Shown in pieces: positions 8,956-18,475 of a stretch of DNA of 32,246 nt. The stretch is from assembly GCF_011064595.1 (NCBI RefSeq), contig NZ_JAALJI010000044.1:1-32246 (forward strand), read 5' to 3'. The notes below the pieces were generated by a model, which made no database searches, was not told where the DNA came from, and was given only the letters and a program-made list of their open reading frames with translations. The position numbers were made by a program, and so were the translations under genes. Within the stretch, counting starts at the first letter, position 1, and each line of letters starts with the position of its first letter. The DNA is from Paludisphaera soli. Its GTDB lineage: Bacteria > Planctomycetota > Planctomycetia > Isosphaerales > Isosphaeraceae.

Positions 8956-9134
8956 TCACTCCTGCCCGGTGACTAGGTCGCCGCACGCTTCGGCGTACCG
9001 TCCGGTCGATCCCGGTGGCCCCGCCGTTGGACGATCGTGAACCGCTCGCCGTGCCTGGCGATCAGCCGGCCCAGGACCAACTCGACCAGCTCGGGGTCGC
9101 ACGAGGCACGGTCTCCGGCGATAAGGACACGCAT
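8956..9134 (-). pseudogene. SLOG/DUF2493 (YspA-like) protein remnant
   Basis: From ATG 9134 the minus strand reads MRVLIAGDRASCDPELVELV and GRLIARHGERFTIVQ, the first strand and helix of a DUF2493/SLOG domain. The diagnostic GGATGIDR nucleotide-binding motif continues only in a second frame (about 9030-9005). A third frame then gives YAEACGDLVTGQE and a TGA at 8956. At least two small indels therefore break the domain, and its C-terminal half is missing. Intact relatives are about 120-140 residues, bind nucleotide-derived ligands, and are often carried on plasmids and phages. This fits the mobile debris around it. Confidence 0.6.
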
Positions 9135-9831
9135 GGAGGGGGGGGTGTCGGGGCGGTGGACGGACGGCGAGAAGGCCGTCCATGGGTCCGCTGGACCTGG
9201 ATCCTTTACTGGGTCCTAAACCCCCGCAAAAACCCCCTCGTATCGCACCCAAACGGGTTGAAATCCCGCAAACGCAAACAGGATCAATTCGCCGCAAGTG
9301 TAGAACATCAAAGCGGATCAGACTGAACGATGTCGCCGTGCGGACGCGCTCGAAGACCAGCGCCAGCTACTGAGAATGGCCGTCTCTCCAGGAGAACGAA
9401 AGGATCGACGCGCTTCGGCGGTGCCTAACCGTGTTGTCGGATTCGGCGAGCTTTCGGACGTGGATGAATCCGAAGACCAGGCGGGCGACGCCAAGGTCGA
9501 CCTCTTTCAGCTTCTCATGCCTCGCGGCGAAGCGTCGCAGCTGCTTGGCCTTCGCGAAGGCCGGATCGACTCCGTTCCTCCGCTTGTAGGTCTCGTGCAT
9601 CCGCCCCGCGGCAGCCCGTCGTCGGGACGAACCAGATGACCCGCAACACCTTGCTGTGCCGGATCGGCGGGCGTCCCCCCTTGCGGCGGCCGGTCCGCGT
9701 CCGGCCGGCGAACTGAAGTGGACGCGATCTCCCGCCCGGCTTTGGGCCGTTCGGCCGTCGGCGTTCGGAACCTCGGGAGCCGCCTCAAGGCGGCCGGCGT
9801 GACGCCCGCCGCCGGCGACTCAGATCGTCCG
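9135..9831. other. Decayed intergenic region with one possible transposase tail
   Basis: About 700 bases with no intact gene. Positions 9200-9350 are visibly richer in A/T than the surroundings. On the minus strand, about 9603-9430 reads MHETYKRRNGVDPAFAKAKQ then LGVARLVFGFIHVRKLAES. This is helical and basic and could be a transposase C-terminus, but I cannot place the family. No inverted repeat pair delimiting an insertion sequence was found. Confidence 0.35.
9779..9794 (-). terminator. Short hairpin downstream of the DUF1501 gene
   Basis: GCCGCC (9779-9784) and GGCGGC (9789-9794) pair around TCAA, 38 bases beyond the DUF1501 stop on the minus strand. The stem is only six bases and has no T-run, so this is a weak terminator candidate. 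Confidence 0.3.
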
Positions 9832-11223
9832 TCAGGCGAGGATCTCCCGGACCACCCGGCCGGAGACGTCGGTCAGGCGGAAGTCGCGGCCGGAGTAGCG
9901 GTAGGTCAGCCGCTCGTGGTCCAGGCCGAGCAGGTGCAGGATGGTGGCGTGCAGGTCGTGGTAGTGGACCTTGTCCTCGACCGCCGCGAATCCGAACTCG
10001 TCGGTCTGGCCGTGCGCGATCCCCCCCTTCACGCCGCCCCCCGCGAGCCAGACCGAGTATCCTTCGGGGTTGTGGTCGCGGCCGTCCACCCCCTCGGTGT
10101 AAGGCGTCCGCCCGAACTCGGCGCCCCAGAAGACCAGCGTGTCGTCCAGCAGGCCCCGGGCCTTCAGGTCGGCGAGCAGCCCGGCGATCGGCAGGTCGAC
10201 CGCCCGGGCGATCTTCTCATGGCCGCTCACCAGCTTGTCGTGCTGGTCCCAGAGGTAGCCGGTGGAGATCTGGACGAAGCGGACCCCGGCCTCGGCGAAC
10301 CGGCGGGCCAGGAGGCACTGGCGGCCGAAGTCGTCGGTCTCCGGCGTGCCGATGCCGTACAGCCGCCGCGTCGCCTCCGTCTCCCCGGCCAGGTCGAGCA
10401 CGCCCGGCGCCGCCGACTGCATGCGGAAGGCGAGCTCGTACGACTGCACCATGCCCTCGATCTGGGCGTCCCCCTCCGACCGCTCGAGGTGCGACCGGTT
10501 CAGCTGCTGGATCAGGTCCAGCTGCCGCCGCTGCCGCGCCCGGGGCTCCTCGGCGCCGGCGAGGAAGGGGATCGTCGCCCCATTCACGGGGACGTCGGCC
10601 GTGCCGATCGCCGTCCCCTGGTAGATCGCCGGCAGGAAGGCGCTGGAGTAGTTCTGCACGCCGCCGTGCCCGCGCGGCGGGGCGACCGTGACGAAGCCCG
10701 GCAGGTTGCCGTTCTCGGTCCCCAGGCCGTAGGTCACCCACGACCCGAGCGACGGCCGGACGAAGCTGGCGGTGCCCGTGTGGAGCCGCAGCGTGGCCTC
10801 GCCGTGGGAGCGGCCCTCGGTGTGCATGCTGTTGATGACGCAGAGATCGTCCGCATGCCGGGCGACGTTCGGGAAGAGCGCCGAGACCCACCGGCCGCAC
10901 TCGCCGTGCTGAGCGAACCGCCAGGGGGTCGGGCGGAGCCGGGCCGGCCGCTTGACCCAGGGGGCCGGCTCGCCCGAATACTTCGCGAGGGTGGGCTTGT
11001 AGTCGAACGTGTCGACCTGGCTCGGCCCGCCGTGCATGAACATGAATATGACCCGCTTGGCCCGCGCCGGCAGTTGCGGCGGCCTGGGGGCGAGCGGGTT
11101 CGCCTTCGCCTCGGCCTCGGCGGCCTGAGCGGCGAGGCCGGCGAAAGCGAGATAGCCGAATCCGCAGGCGGCGTTCTGGAGGAGCGCCCGACGCGAGATC
11201 CCGAGCGGTTGCGGCCGCGACAT
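9832..11223 (-). CDS. DUF1501 domain protein with Tat signal
   Basis: This 463-residue protein starts [20 protein letters not shown], a twin-arginine signal with a following hydrophobic run. It then shows the DUF1501 signature [20 protein letters not shown] near residue 60, [14 protein letters not shown] near 130, [10 protein letters not shown], and a C-terminal [13 protein letters not shown] with [20 protein letters not shown]. These blocks resemble the metal-coordinating core of alkaline phosphatase/sulfatase-like enzymes. The start is ATG 11223, with GAGG a few bases upstream; the frame is open further upstream but overlaps the DUF1549 gene. It lies 10 bases after that gene and is surely co-transcribed. 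The two families are standard partners in planctomycetes, and their substrate is unknown. Confidence 0.93.
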   Translation of the reverse strand: MSRPQPLGISRRALLQNAACGFGYLAFAGLAAQAAEAEAKANPLAPRPPQLPARAKRVIFMFMHGGPSQVDTFDYKPTLAKYSGEPAPWVKRPARLRPTPWRFAQHGECGRWVSALFPNVARHADDLCVINSMHTEGRSHGEATLRLHTGTASFVRPSLGSWVTYGLGTENGNLPGFVTVAPPRGHGGVQNYSSAFLPAIYQGTAIGTADVPVNGATIPFLAGAEEPRARQRRQLDLIQQLNRSHLERSEGDAQIEGMVQSYELAFRMQSAAPGVLDLAGETEATRRLYGIGTPETDDFGRQCLLARRFAEAGVRFVQISTGYLWDQHDKLVSGHEKIARAVDLPIAGLLADLKARGLLDDTLVFWGAEFGRTPYTEGVDGRDHNPEGYSVWLAGGGVKGGIAHGQTDEFGFAAVEDKVHYHDLHATILHLLGLDHERLTYRYSGRDFRLTDVSGRVVREILA

Positions 11224-11233
11224 CCGAGCCTCC

Positions 11234-13756
11234 TCAATCGACGTACTGATAACTCGTCGAACAGAACAGCGCGTGGGCCAGCGCGGCCCACGCCTGATTT
11301 CGCTCCGAAGCGTCCGCCGCCGCCGAGGCCGCCGGCCTCTCGTCCCGGATCTCGTCCAGCCGCTCGCGGACCAGCGCCAGCGACGGCGCGATCTCGTCGC
11401 GACGCGGCGGACGTCCGAGGATGCGGACATAGAGGCGATCGAGCGTCTGAAGGTCGTCGGCGGCGTCGCAGCCGGCGAGGACCGTTTCGGTCGTCTCCTT
11501 CGCGGCCTCAAGGACCAGCGGGCTGTTCATCATGAAGAGCGCCTGGGGGGCCACGTTCGTGGCGCTCCGACGACCGTTCACCGAGAGGGCGTCGCCGAAG
11601 TCGAAGAGCTGGAACAGGGGCGGCAGGTCGTTGCGGATGACCGGAAGGTAGACGGTCCGACGCACGCTGTGGAAGGGAGGATTCGGCCCCACGCCGACCC
11701 CCGTGGCCTGGAGGTTCAGCTTCGCGACGACCGAGTCGGTCGGGGACGGGTCGAGCCGGCCGCTTGCGGCCAGCAGGCCGTCCCTGAGGGCCTCCATGTC
11801 GAGCCGCCGGCGGTTCGCTCGCCAGTGCCACCGGTTCTCCGGATCGCGCTCAGAGCAGGTCCGGTCGAACGCGGAGCTTTGGCGGTACGTCCGGCTGAGC
11901 ACGAGGCTGCGGACAAGGCCCTTGACCGACCAGCCCTGTCGCATGAACCGCAGGGCCAGGTGGTCGAGCAGCTCGGAATGCGAGGGACGCTCGCCGCGCG
12001 TGCCGAAGTCGTCGGGCGAGCCCACGAGACCTCGGCCGAATACGTGTTGCCAGATCCGGTTCACCGCCACGCGGGCGGTGAGGGGGTTCCGAGGACTGGC
12101 GAGCCACTCCGCCAGCTCCACCCGGCCGCTGACCTCGGGTCCGATCGTCGGCGCGGGGGGCTCGACGACGGCGATGAATCCGCGCGGGACCTCCGCGCCG
12201 CGGTTGTGCGCATCGCCCCTGATGCAGATCGCCACCGGGCCGGGCTTCTTGTGGTCATTCACCGACATCGCCATCGGCGGGCGCTTCACGGGCTCCGCCT
12301 GCACCTTCCCGAGCTGCTCCTTCACGGCGGCGAGGCGCTCTTCGGCTTTCTCCATCTCGGACTTGGCATCCGGTGTCGGCGTCGCGCCCCCCTTCAGCGA
12401 CTCGAGCTTGGCCTTCAGCTCCGCTTGCTCCTTCTGGAGGCCGCCGACACTCTTCTCGAACGCCTGGAAGGCCTCGTACGCCTCCTGTCCGTCCGCACCG
12501 AGAGGGTGCAGGTTCCAGCCGGTGAGGTCCTTGCGGTTGAGCAGTTCGCCGCGGGTCGTCTCGGTGCTGGCGAGGATGCCGGCGAGGCCGTAGTAGTCTT
12601 GAGTTGAGATCGGGTCGAACTTGTGGTCGTGGCAGCGGGCGCAACCTACGCTCAGGCCGAGGAAGGCCTTCCCGATCGTGTCGAGCTGCTCGTCGATCAC
12701 ATCGACGGCGAGCTGTTCCTTGTCGGTCGCGCCGATGCCCTTGGGGCCGACGACGAGAAATCCGGTGGCCACGAGGTTCGCGTCCCGCTCCCGCTGGTCG
12801 CGCGCGGGGAGGAGATCGCCGGCCAGTTGCTCCGCGATGAACCGATCGAAGGGCTTGTCGGCGTTATACGCATCGATCACGTAGTTGCGATAGCGCCAGG
12901 CGTCGTAGAAGGTGAAGTTCTCGCAAGAGCCGTTGGAGTCGGCGTAGCGGGCCACGTCGAGCCAGTGCCGGCCCCAGCGCTGGCCGAACTCCGGGCGGGC
13001 CAGGAGCGCATCGACGACCTTCTCCAGCGCGTCGGGCACCTCGTCCGAGAGGAACGACGCGATCTCGTCCGAGGTGGGCGGGAGGCCGACCAGGTCGAAG
13101 TGGACCCGCCTCAGCAAGGTCGCCCCGTCGGCGTCACCGACCGGAGTGAGCCCCTCCGATTCGAGCTTCGCGAGGATGAATCGGTCGACGTCGGAGCGCG
13201 GCCAGCCGGCGTCCTTCACCGACGGCGCGGGGGCGTCGGCGATCGGCCGGAACGCCCAGTGCGAGCGAGCGGCCTCGGCCGGAGACGTCGCGGGCGCGGG
13301 TCGAGGACGGGTGTTCTCCGAGGGCGGGGCGGGTGCCCCCATGCCGACCCAGCGTTCGAGTGCGGCGATCTCGTGCGCGGGGAGCTTCCCACGCGGCGGC
13401 ATCTCGAGCGATCCGTATCGGACCGCGTCGATGAGCAGGCTCTCGTCCGGCGAGCCCGGGACGACGGCCGGCCCGCTGTCGCCCCCCTTCACCCACCCCT
13501 CGGGGTCATCGAGGCTCAGGCCGCCCTTGGGCGCCTTCGCACCCGAGGAGTGACACTCATAGCAGCGCTCGATCAGGAGCGGCCGCACCTGCTTCTCGAA
13601 GTACTCCAGCCCTGCGGCCGTAACCGCCGCGGAGTCCTGCGCGGGCTCGGGATCCGGCCCCATGTCGGGCGGGCTCGCCCCGGCCTGTCGAGCGACTCCG
13701 AGGAGCAGCATCGCGACGACGAGTCTCGATCGAAGGCACGGCAGGATCGCGTTCAT
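11234..13756 (-). CDS. PSCyt1 / DUF1549 / DUF1553 cytochrome c-type protein
   Basis: This 840-residue exported protein has a signal peptide ([16 protein letters not shown]), a planctomycete cytochrome domain with heme motif CYECHS near residue 66, and [13 protein letters not shown], which supplies the likely Met ligand. DUF1549 follows at about 185-390 ([31 protein letters not shown], and [13 protein letters not shown], a second heme-like motif). A Lys/Glu-rich coiled coil covers about 430-490. DUF1553 occupies about 550-820 ([35 protein letters not shown]). It is the first gene of the operon with DUF1501. Length and order are typical. Proposed periplasmic roles include electron transfer coupled to breakdown of complex polymers, but none is proven. 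Confidence 0.93.
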   Translation of the reverse strand: MNAILPCLRSRLVVAMLLLGVARQAGASPPDMGPDPEPAQDSAAVTAAGLEYFEKQVRPLLIERCYECHSSGAKAPKGGLSLDDPEGWVKGGDSGPAVVPGSPDESLLIDAVRYGSLEMPPRGKLPAHEIAALERWVGMGAPAPPSENTRPRPAPATSPAEAARSHWAFRPIADAPAPSVKDAGWPRSDVDRFILAKLESEGLTPVGDADGATLLRRVHFDLVGLPPTSDEIASFLSDEVPDALEKVVDALLARPEFGQRWGRHWLDVARYADSNGSCENFTFYDAWRYRNYVIDAYNADKPFDRFIAEQLAGDLLPARDQRERDANLVATGFLVVGPKGIGATDKEQLAVDVIDEQLDTIGKAFLGLSVGCARCHDHKFDPISTQDYYGLAGILASTETTRGELLNRKDLTGWNLHPLGADGQEAYEAFQAFEKSVGGLQKEQAELKAKLESLKGGATPTPDAKSEMEKAEERLAAVKEQLGKVQAEPVKRPPMAMSVNDHKKPGPVAICIRGDAHNRGAEVPRGFIAVVEPPAPTIGPEVSGRVELAEWLASPRNPLTARVAVNRIWQHVFGRGLVGSPDDFGTRGERPSHSELLDHLALRFMRQGWSVKGLVRSLVLSRTYRQSSAFDRTCSERDPENRWHWRANRRRLDMEALRDGLLAASGRLDPSPTDSVVAKLNLQATGVGVGPNPPFHSVRRTVYLPVIRNDLPPLFQLFDFGDALSVNGRRSATNVAPQALFMMNSPLVLEAAKETTETVLAGCDAADDLQTLDRLYVRILGRPPRRDEIAPSLALVRERLDEIRDERPAASAAADASERNQAWAALAHALFCSTSYQYVD

Positions 13757-14049
13757 GTGCCGGCTCGCGAGGAGGAGGAATTCGCACGGGGGGATCGGGA
13801 GCCTTCCCGGGAAGGACTTCCGACGGAGGGGCGATTAGGACCAGCGTTCCCCTGCCTCGCCCGTTTGTCAAGATCCGCGTTGGAGGGACGTCCGCCGTTC
13901 GCCCGCGCACGGCGATGGCGCGCACCCGCCTTCGTCGCCCCGCCTGGGGGCGAGGTCCCGCGCCGGCACGCCTGCGCATCACGACGGATCCGCCGCGTGC
14001 CGTGGCTGAACAGGGCATGACCGGCCTCAGGAACGACCCGCTCCGGGGC
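13757..14049. other. Upstream region of the DUF1549 operon
   Basis: About 290 bases hold no supported gene. The promoter of the minus-strand DUF1549-DUF1501 operon should lie here, but no -35/-10 pair or ribosome-binding site is convincing. Confidence 0.4.
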
Positions 14050-14560
14050 GAGGCGAGCAGGACGCTTCGCCAGCGTTCGTATCGTCCGGCAGCAGACGGA
14101 AGTCGAGGTCGGGACGACGCCGCGCCGGGATGAGGGGCACGGCGCTGACGGCCGCGATTCGCCCCTTGCGATGCCACTCCTCGATGATCGGCGTCCGGCC
14201 CCTAGGGCCTCGCTGCGGCGCACCGAGCCCGCGGGACGAACAAGGGGCGATGTCGGCTGGCATGGATGGCAATGCCGTCCCGTGTCAACGCGCTGCGTCA
14301 TCGCCGTGAGCTGCCTCCGCGAGGAGTTCTGGATCGGCCCGATTGATGTCCCTCAGGTCGTCGAAGACGCACGACGGGTGCTCTCTTTGCGACCGGGGCG
14401 AAGGCCATCGTCCGGTCGGCCGGCGGGTTGGCGGCCACGAGCTGGGTGAAGTGGCCGTGGGCCGCTCGGCGACGCCGAGCGCGTCGGCGAGGCCGACCAG
14501 AGTCCCGGAGATCTGACGACGGCGGCGAGTGCGTGGAACGTCCAAACCTCGCACGGGATT
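14050..14560 (-). pseudogene. Degenerate IS630-like transposase remnant
   Basis: The minus strand at about 14210-14080 reads RGRTPIIEEWHRKGRIAAVS and ARRRPDLDFRLLPDDTNAG. This matches the stretch of IS630 transposases just after the first catalytic Asp (RGRTP, then a short HRKG / RRR / FRLLPDTNA run). Further upstream, 14554-14290, fragments such as GTLVGLADALGVAE and FDDLRDINRADPELLAEA appear in several frames and may be the helix-turn-helix and linker. The catalytic Asp, the C-terminal half and any terminal inverted repeats are missing. It sits between two unrelated operons and is clearly non-functional. The core stretch is the only confident part. Confidence 0.45.
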
Positions 14561-14591
14561 CGCGGCGACGCCCGCTTGTCGGAGCCTCGGG

Positions 14592-15405
14592 CTAGGAGGA
14601 GGGACGCATCCCTTCAGCCAGCCGCTCGTCGATCTGGTCGAGCGCGGGCAGGAGGTCGGCGACGCTCTCGATGATGGAAGTGGGCTCCGGCCTTCTTGAG
14701 GTCGGCCGAGACGGATGCGAGGCGCTCGGCCAGGTCGCCGGGGGCGACCCGGTCGAGTTCTTCGCGAGAGAGCCCGAGCCCGTTCCCCGTCCGGGCGACC
14801 CCGACGACCCAGGCCCCTTCGTTGCGTCCGGCCTCGACGCCTAGGGGCGTGTCATCGACGGCCACGACGCGGGACAGGGGGTAAACGCCCAGTTGCTCGG
14901 CGGCGCGGAAGAGCATCCAGGGCGCGGGACGTCCTTGGGGTACGTCGTCCGCGCATATCGATGTGTCGGGGCGATAGCCGTTGTCGCGGGCGATCGGCTC
15001 CACGACGTTCATCAGGGTGCGGGTGTAGCCGGTCGTTCCACCGATTTTCAGCCCCCTGCGGCGGCATTCCGCGACGAACTAGGGGACGCCGGGGATCACG
15101 TCGGCGTGGCTCGCCAGGCATGCGAGCTGGAGCGGCAGGAAGTCATCGTAGAGGCGATCGACGTCGGCGTGGTCGGGGGCCGCGCCGTGCTTCGCCCGCC
15201 AGGCGGCCGACACGCGAGGATGGGAGAGGATCGAGGCGATGTGGTCGCGCTTGGCCATGCCCATCGGGCCGCGAGCCTCGGCCTCGTCGATCGGGACGCC
15301 GCTCCGCCGAAAGATCTCGATGAAGACGCGCGGGGGGGCCCGGCTGCCGTGATCGACGGTCGTCCCGGCCCAGTCGAGAACGACAGCCCCGATCCGAAGG
15401 CTCAT
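14592..15405 (-). pseudogene. phnX: Phosphonoacetaldehyde hydrolase, broken by a stop and a frameshift
   Basis: PhnX cleaves phosphonoacetaldehyde to acetaldehyde and phosphate. From ATG 15405 the frame reads MSLRIGAVVLDWAGTTVDHG, holding the HAD nucleophile Asp. ARGPMGMAKRDHI then holds the Schiff-base Lys. An in-frame TAG occurs at 15079-15081, in GVP-stop-FVAECRRRGLKIG, where Glu (GAG) would be expected. The same frame then continues perfectly through IGGTTGYTRTLM and VVAVDDTPLGVEAGRNEG (the Mg-binding Asp pair). Near 14675 a two-base loss shifts the last 30 codons: KKAGAHF is followed, in the next frame, by IIESVADLLPALDQIDERLA and a TAG at 14592. ATG overlaps the upstream stop by four bases. 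All catalytic residues remain, so the damage looks recent. Confidence 0.85.
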
Positions 15406-16531
15406 GACCATTCCTCCCAGGTGCGATCCGCCAGGCCGAACGCCATCGTCATGCCGGCCCCTCCCACGCCCGAGCGGATCGAGACGCCCGGCATCGGCTC
15501 GGCGACGTAGCTCGATCGGGTCGGATGCTTGGCGTAGATTCCATGCCAACGCTCCGTCACGTTCCAACTCGGCAGGCGGATCACCCGGCGCAGCTCGCGC
15601 AGGATCAGGTCGTCGATGACCGCCTTGTCGAAAGGCTCGACGGCCGAGTCGTATTCGTGAGAATCGCCGAGGATCAGGTCGCCTTCATCGTTCTGCGAGA
15701 CCATCACGTGGATGCCGAACTCGTCCAGTTCCGGGGTCTCGGCCGCGATGCGGTCGCGGAGCCCGGGGAGGCCGGAGCATGCGGCGAAATTGCCGTAGTG
15801 CCGGAGCGTCAGCCCGCTCGCCAGGTGTGGGCCGAGCCTTCCCGACGCGGGAGGGCCGACCTTCAGCATCTGGAGCTTGCAACGTCGGAGGCCTGACGAC
15901 GCGCACAGGTCGGGGAAGAGCGTTTTGAAATCGGCGCCCCCGCAGACGACGATGCGGTCGAACTCCCGACGGCTCCCGTCCGACGCGACGGCCCACCCCG
16001 ACCCGACCCCTGTGATGGCACTGCCGAACTCGAACCGGACGCCGAATCGGCTCGCGAGCCACCGAGGCAGGTCACGGATGGCCTTCCGCGGATTCACGCA
16101 CAGCTCGCACGGGCTATGCAGGCCCCCGATCAGTCCGGTCGGGTTGGCGAAGTCGGTGAGCTCGGCGATTTCGCCGGGCGTCAGCAGACGACAGTCGTAG
16201 CCGAGGCTCGGGGCGACATCGGCGAACTCGCGCAGCACGTCCCATTCATCGTCGCGGTTCGCCAGATTGATGGATCCGCACGGGTTGGCCCAGATCCCGG
16301 CCCCATTCGCGATATCGAGCCAAATCCCCCGACTCCGCATGGCGATCGCATGGGCCTCGCCGGCGGGCTGGCCGATCGGCCAGACCATCCCGAAGTTCCG
16401 GATCGAGGCGGCCGAGGCGGCGGAGCTTCGCTCGAAGACGGTCACGCGATGTCCGCGTGGGCCGCCGCGTAGGCGTGCGACAGCCCCACGATCCCCGCCC
16501 CGACGATCCCAACGCCGAGTGGATCGCTCAT
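15402..16531 (-). pseudogene. Phosphonate-associated FAD oxidoreductase (TIGR03364 type), frameshifted
   Basis: Members of this DAO-like family (proposed name HpnW) sit in phosphonate operons and probably oxidise aminoethylphosphonate or an N-alkyl form to phosphonoacetaldehyde. From ATG 16531 the sequence reads MSDPLGVGIVGAGIVGLSHA, the Rossmann GxGxxG. After AYAAAH a one-base loss near 16450 breaks the frame (TGA follows), while the next frame continues as GHRVTVFERSSAASAASIRN and then FGMVWPIGQPAGEA. From there the remaining 345 residues are intact, through VCGGADFKTLFP and SIRSGVGGAGMTMAFGLADR. A restart at GTG 16445 would lack the FAD-binding motif, so the product is probably dead. It overlaps the HD gene and phnX by four bases each (ATGA). 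Confidence 0.85.
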
Positions 16532-17076
16532 GATCGGATCAGGGCTCGCTCGATCCACGGAATGTAATCCTCGACCCCAGGGACGACGAGTCCGGGCGAC
16601 TTGGCCGAGTCGTCGCACCGCCGAAGGACCAGGGCGGCGGCGGCGTGGGGGGAGGACCGGAACCGTTCCGCCTCCTCAGGCGACATCGGGCCGCCCTGCA
16701 ATCTCATGCTGATCCTGGACGGTTCGCTGAGGCGATCGAGATACCCCGGCTCGTCCGCGCACAGGAATCGCTTCGCCTGGACGTGAAGCCGGGCCGGTTT
16801 GGCCACGTCGGGCCCGAATCGGGCGGCGAGTTCCTCGTGCCGGTCGTCGACCCCGTGGTCGGGCGCGTCGTCCGGCAGGTCGTGAAGCATGTGCCCGACG
16901 TCGTGCAGCAACGTCGCGACGACCAGCGTCGGGGGCGATCCCGCCTCGCGGGCGAGGTGGGCCGCCTGGAGGGCGTGCTCTCGTTGCGACGCCGCCTCGC
17001 GGCCATAGGCCGAATCTCCGCGTCCCTTGAAGAGTCGGAGGATCTCGTCCACCACCGAGACGCGCGAGTCGTTCAT
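16528..17076 (-). CDS. Phosphonate-associated HD-domain protein (PhnZ-like / TIGR03276)
   Basis: This 182-residue protein belongs to the HD-domain family found in phosphonate-degradation operons, related to the mixed-valence di-iron oxygenase PhnZ, which oxidatively splits a C-P bond. Visible residues follow the PhnZ layout as I recall it: Y24 and E27 (SAYGREAASQREHALQ), H34, H58-D59 and H62 (LLHDVGHM), H80 (VDDRHEEL), H98 and K102 (RLHVQAKRF), a SMRLQGGPM substrate-loop motif, and an Asp at 155-156. The gene is intact and is the first of three minus-strand genes joined by four-base overlaps. Its two downstream partners are broken. The exact substrate cannot be read from the sequence. Confidence 0.85.
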   Translation of the reverse strand: MNDSRVSVVDEILRLFKGRGDSAYGREAASQREHALQAAHLAREAGSPPTLVVATLLHDVGHMLHDLPDDAPDHGVDDRHEELAARFGPDVAKPARLHVQAKRFLCADEPGYLDRLSEPSRISMRLQGGPMSPEEAERFRSSPHAAAALVLRRCDDSAKSPGLVVPGVEDYIPWIERALIRS

Positions 17077-17233
17077 TCCCGTCGCCCTACATCTCCATCT
17101 TCACGCCGGCGTGTTAATCCAAGAATGGGTGCGATTGGGATAGTTCGCCGCGGGCGTCCCCGAGGTTTTTTGCCTGGATCAGGCCTTCCGTCGACCCTCG
17201 CCTCGATTTCCGCCGGACCGCTCCCGCCTGGCG
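17077..17233. promoter_or_regulatory. Divergent intergenic region of the phosphonate locus
   Basis: The 157 bases between the HD gene (-) and the DUF5690 gene (+) must hold both promoters. It is locally richer in A/T (TGTTAATCCAAGAATGG at about 17112-17128). I see no reliable -35/-10 pair and no clear operator palindrome. GAGG at 17162-17165 sits 8 bases before a CTG (17174) that could be an upstream start for DUF5690. Confidence 0.35.
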
Positions 17234-18475
17234 GTGTCGGCCTGGGCGGTCGTCGCCGCTTTCGGGGCCTACTTCTGCACCTATGCCCTGAGGAAGCCCT
17301 GGACGGCCTCAACCTTCGCCGACTCGACGGTCTGGGGAGTCGCCGAAAAGAGCGTGCTGGTCGTCGCGCAGGTTTTCGGCTACACGCTCGCGAAGTTCCT
17401 GGGCATTCGCGCGATAGCCGAGATGAGCCCCCGGGGTCGGCCGCTCGCGATCGTCGCGCTGATGGCGTCGGCCGAGGCCTCGCTGGTCCTCTTCGGCTTC
17501 GCTCCGTCGCCGCTGCACGTCGCTTGCCTGTTCGCCAACGGCCTTGCGTTGGGAATGGTTTTCGGCCTGATCCTGGGGTTCCTGGAAGGCCGTCGCCATA
17601 CCGAAGCCCTGACGGCCGGGCTCCGCGCCAGCTTCATCCTGGCCGACGGCGTCTGCAAGTCGGCCGGCTCATGGCTGCTGTGCCAGGGGGTCTCGGAGCG
17701 TTGGATGCCGGCGGGGTCGGGTCTCCTGTTCCTGGGCCCGGCCTGCGTGTTCACCTGGATGCTTTCGAGGGTCCCGCTTCCCGACCTCGACGACCAGGAA
17801 CGCCGAGGCGAACGCACGCCCATGACCAGGGCCGATCGGGCCGCGATGCTGCGGCGGCATTTCGGAGGGATCGCGGCGATCGTCTCGGCCTACTTGCTGG
17901 TGACGATCGCCCGAGGGATGAGGGCCGACTTCGCCCCGGAGATCTGGAAAGCCCTCGGTTCGCCCGCCGCGCCCGCGACGTTTTCGAGCGCCGAGATTCT
18001 CGTCGCGCTCGGCGTGCTGATCGCCAACGGGATGAGCGTCCTCATCGTCGACAGTCGCCGCGCCTTCTTCGCGTCGATCGAAGTCGGACTGGCCGGGGGC
18101 GCCCTTTTCGTCGGCTCCCTGCTCGGCCTTCAGCGGGGGTGGATCGGCCCGTTCTCCTTCATGGTGATGCTGGGCCTCGGCCTGTACTTGCCCTACGTCG
18201 CGATCCATACGACGTTGTTCGAACGCCTGATCGCGATGACGCGCGAGCGGGGCAACCTCGGTTTCTTGATGTATGTCGCGGATGCCGCGGGCTACCTCGC
18301 CTATGCCTCGCTCGTGCTGGTCGGGGGCTGGCTGCCGGTGGAGGGCGACCCGCTCCGCTTCTTCCTGGACGCCTGGTGGTGCATGGGCATCCTGACGTCG
18401 CTCAGCCTCGTCGCCGCCTGGGCCTATTTCGCGACCCGGTCGGCCCCGCCCCCGACGTCGGAGGTCGGAGCATGA
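17234..18475 (+). CDS. DUF5690 family membrane protein, MFS-like
   Basis: This polytopic membrane protein of about 413 residues has roughly twelve hydrophobic segments. It opens with VVAAFGAYFCTYALRKPW, followed by VVAQVFGYTLAKFLGI, MVFGLILGFLEGRRHTEALT and, near the C-terminus, LGLYLPYVAIHTTLFERLIA with ERGNLGFLMYVADAAGYLAY. These motifs fit DUF5690, a family with a major-facilitator-like layout. Its coupling to the phosphonate dehydrogenase (stop overlaps ATG at 18472) suggests a phosphonate or related uptake role; that is inference. The start is uncertain: GTG 17234 lacks a clear ribosome-binding site. The frame is open upstream, and CTG 17174 (LDQAFRRPSPRFPPDRSRLA) follows a GAGG. No damage is visible. 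Confidence 0.85.
   Translation: MSAWAVVAAFGAYFCTYALRKPWTASTFADSTVWGVAEKSVLVVAQVFGYTLAKFLGIRAIAEMSPRGRPLAIVALMASAEASLVLFGFAPSPLHVACLFANGLALGMVFGLILGFLEGRRHTEALTAGLRASFILADGVCKSAGSWLLCQGVSERWMPAGSGLLFLGPACVFTWMLSRVPLPDLDDQERRGERTPMTRADRAAMLRRHFGGIAAIVSAYLLVTIARGMRADFAPEIWKALGSPAAPATFSSAEILVALGVLIANGMSVLIVDSRRAFFASIEVGLAGGALFVGSLLGLQRGWIGPFSFMVMLGLGLYLPYVAIHTTLFERLIAMTRERGNLGFLMYVADAAGYLAYASLVLVGGWLPVEGDPLRFFLDAWWCMGILTSLSLVAAWAYFATRSAPPPTSEVGA

Noticed and set aside
8844-8972. 42-codon plus-strand frame (MAVMESKEAEGERDAILG...)
   Set aside because: No ribosome-binding site, no recognisable feature, and it overlaps the SLOG remnant.
9718-11535. 605-codon plus-strand frame opposite DUF1501
   Set aside because: Antisense shadow of a well-recognised DUF1501 gene; the translation shows no domain.
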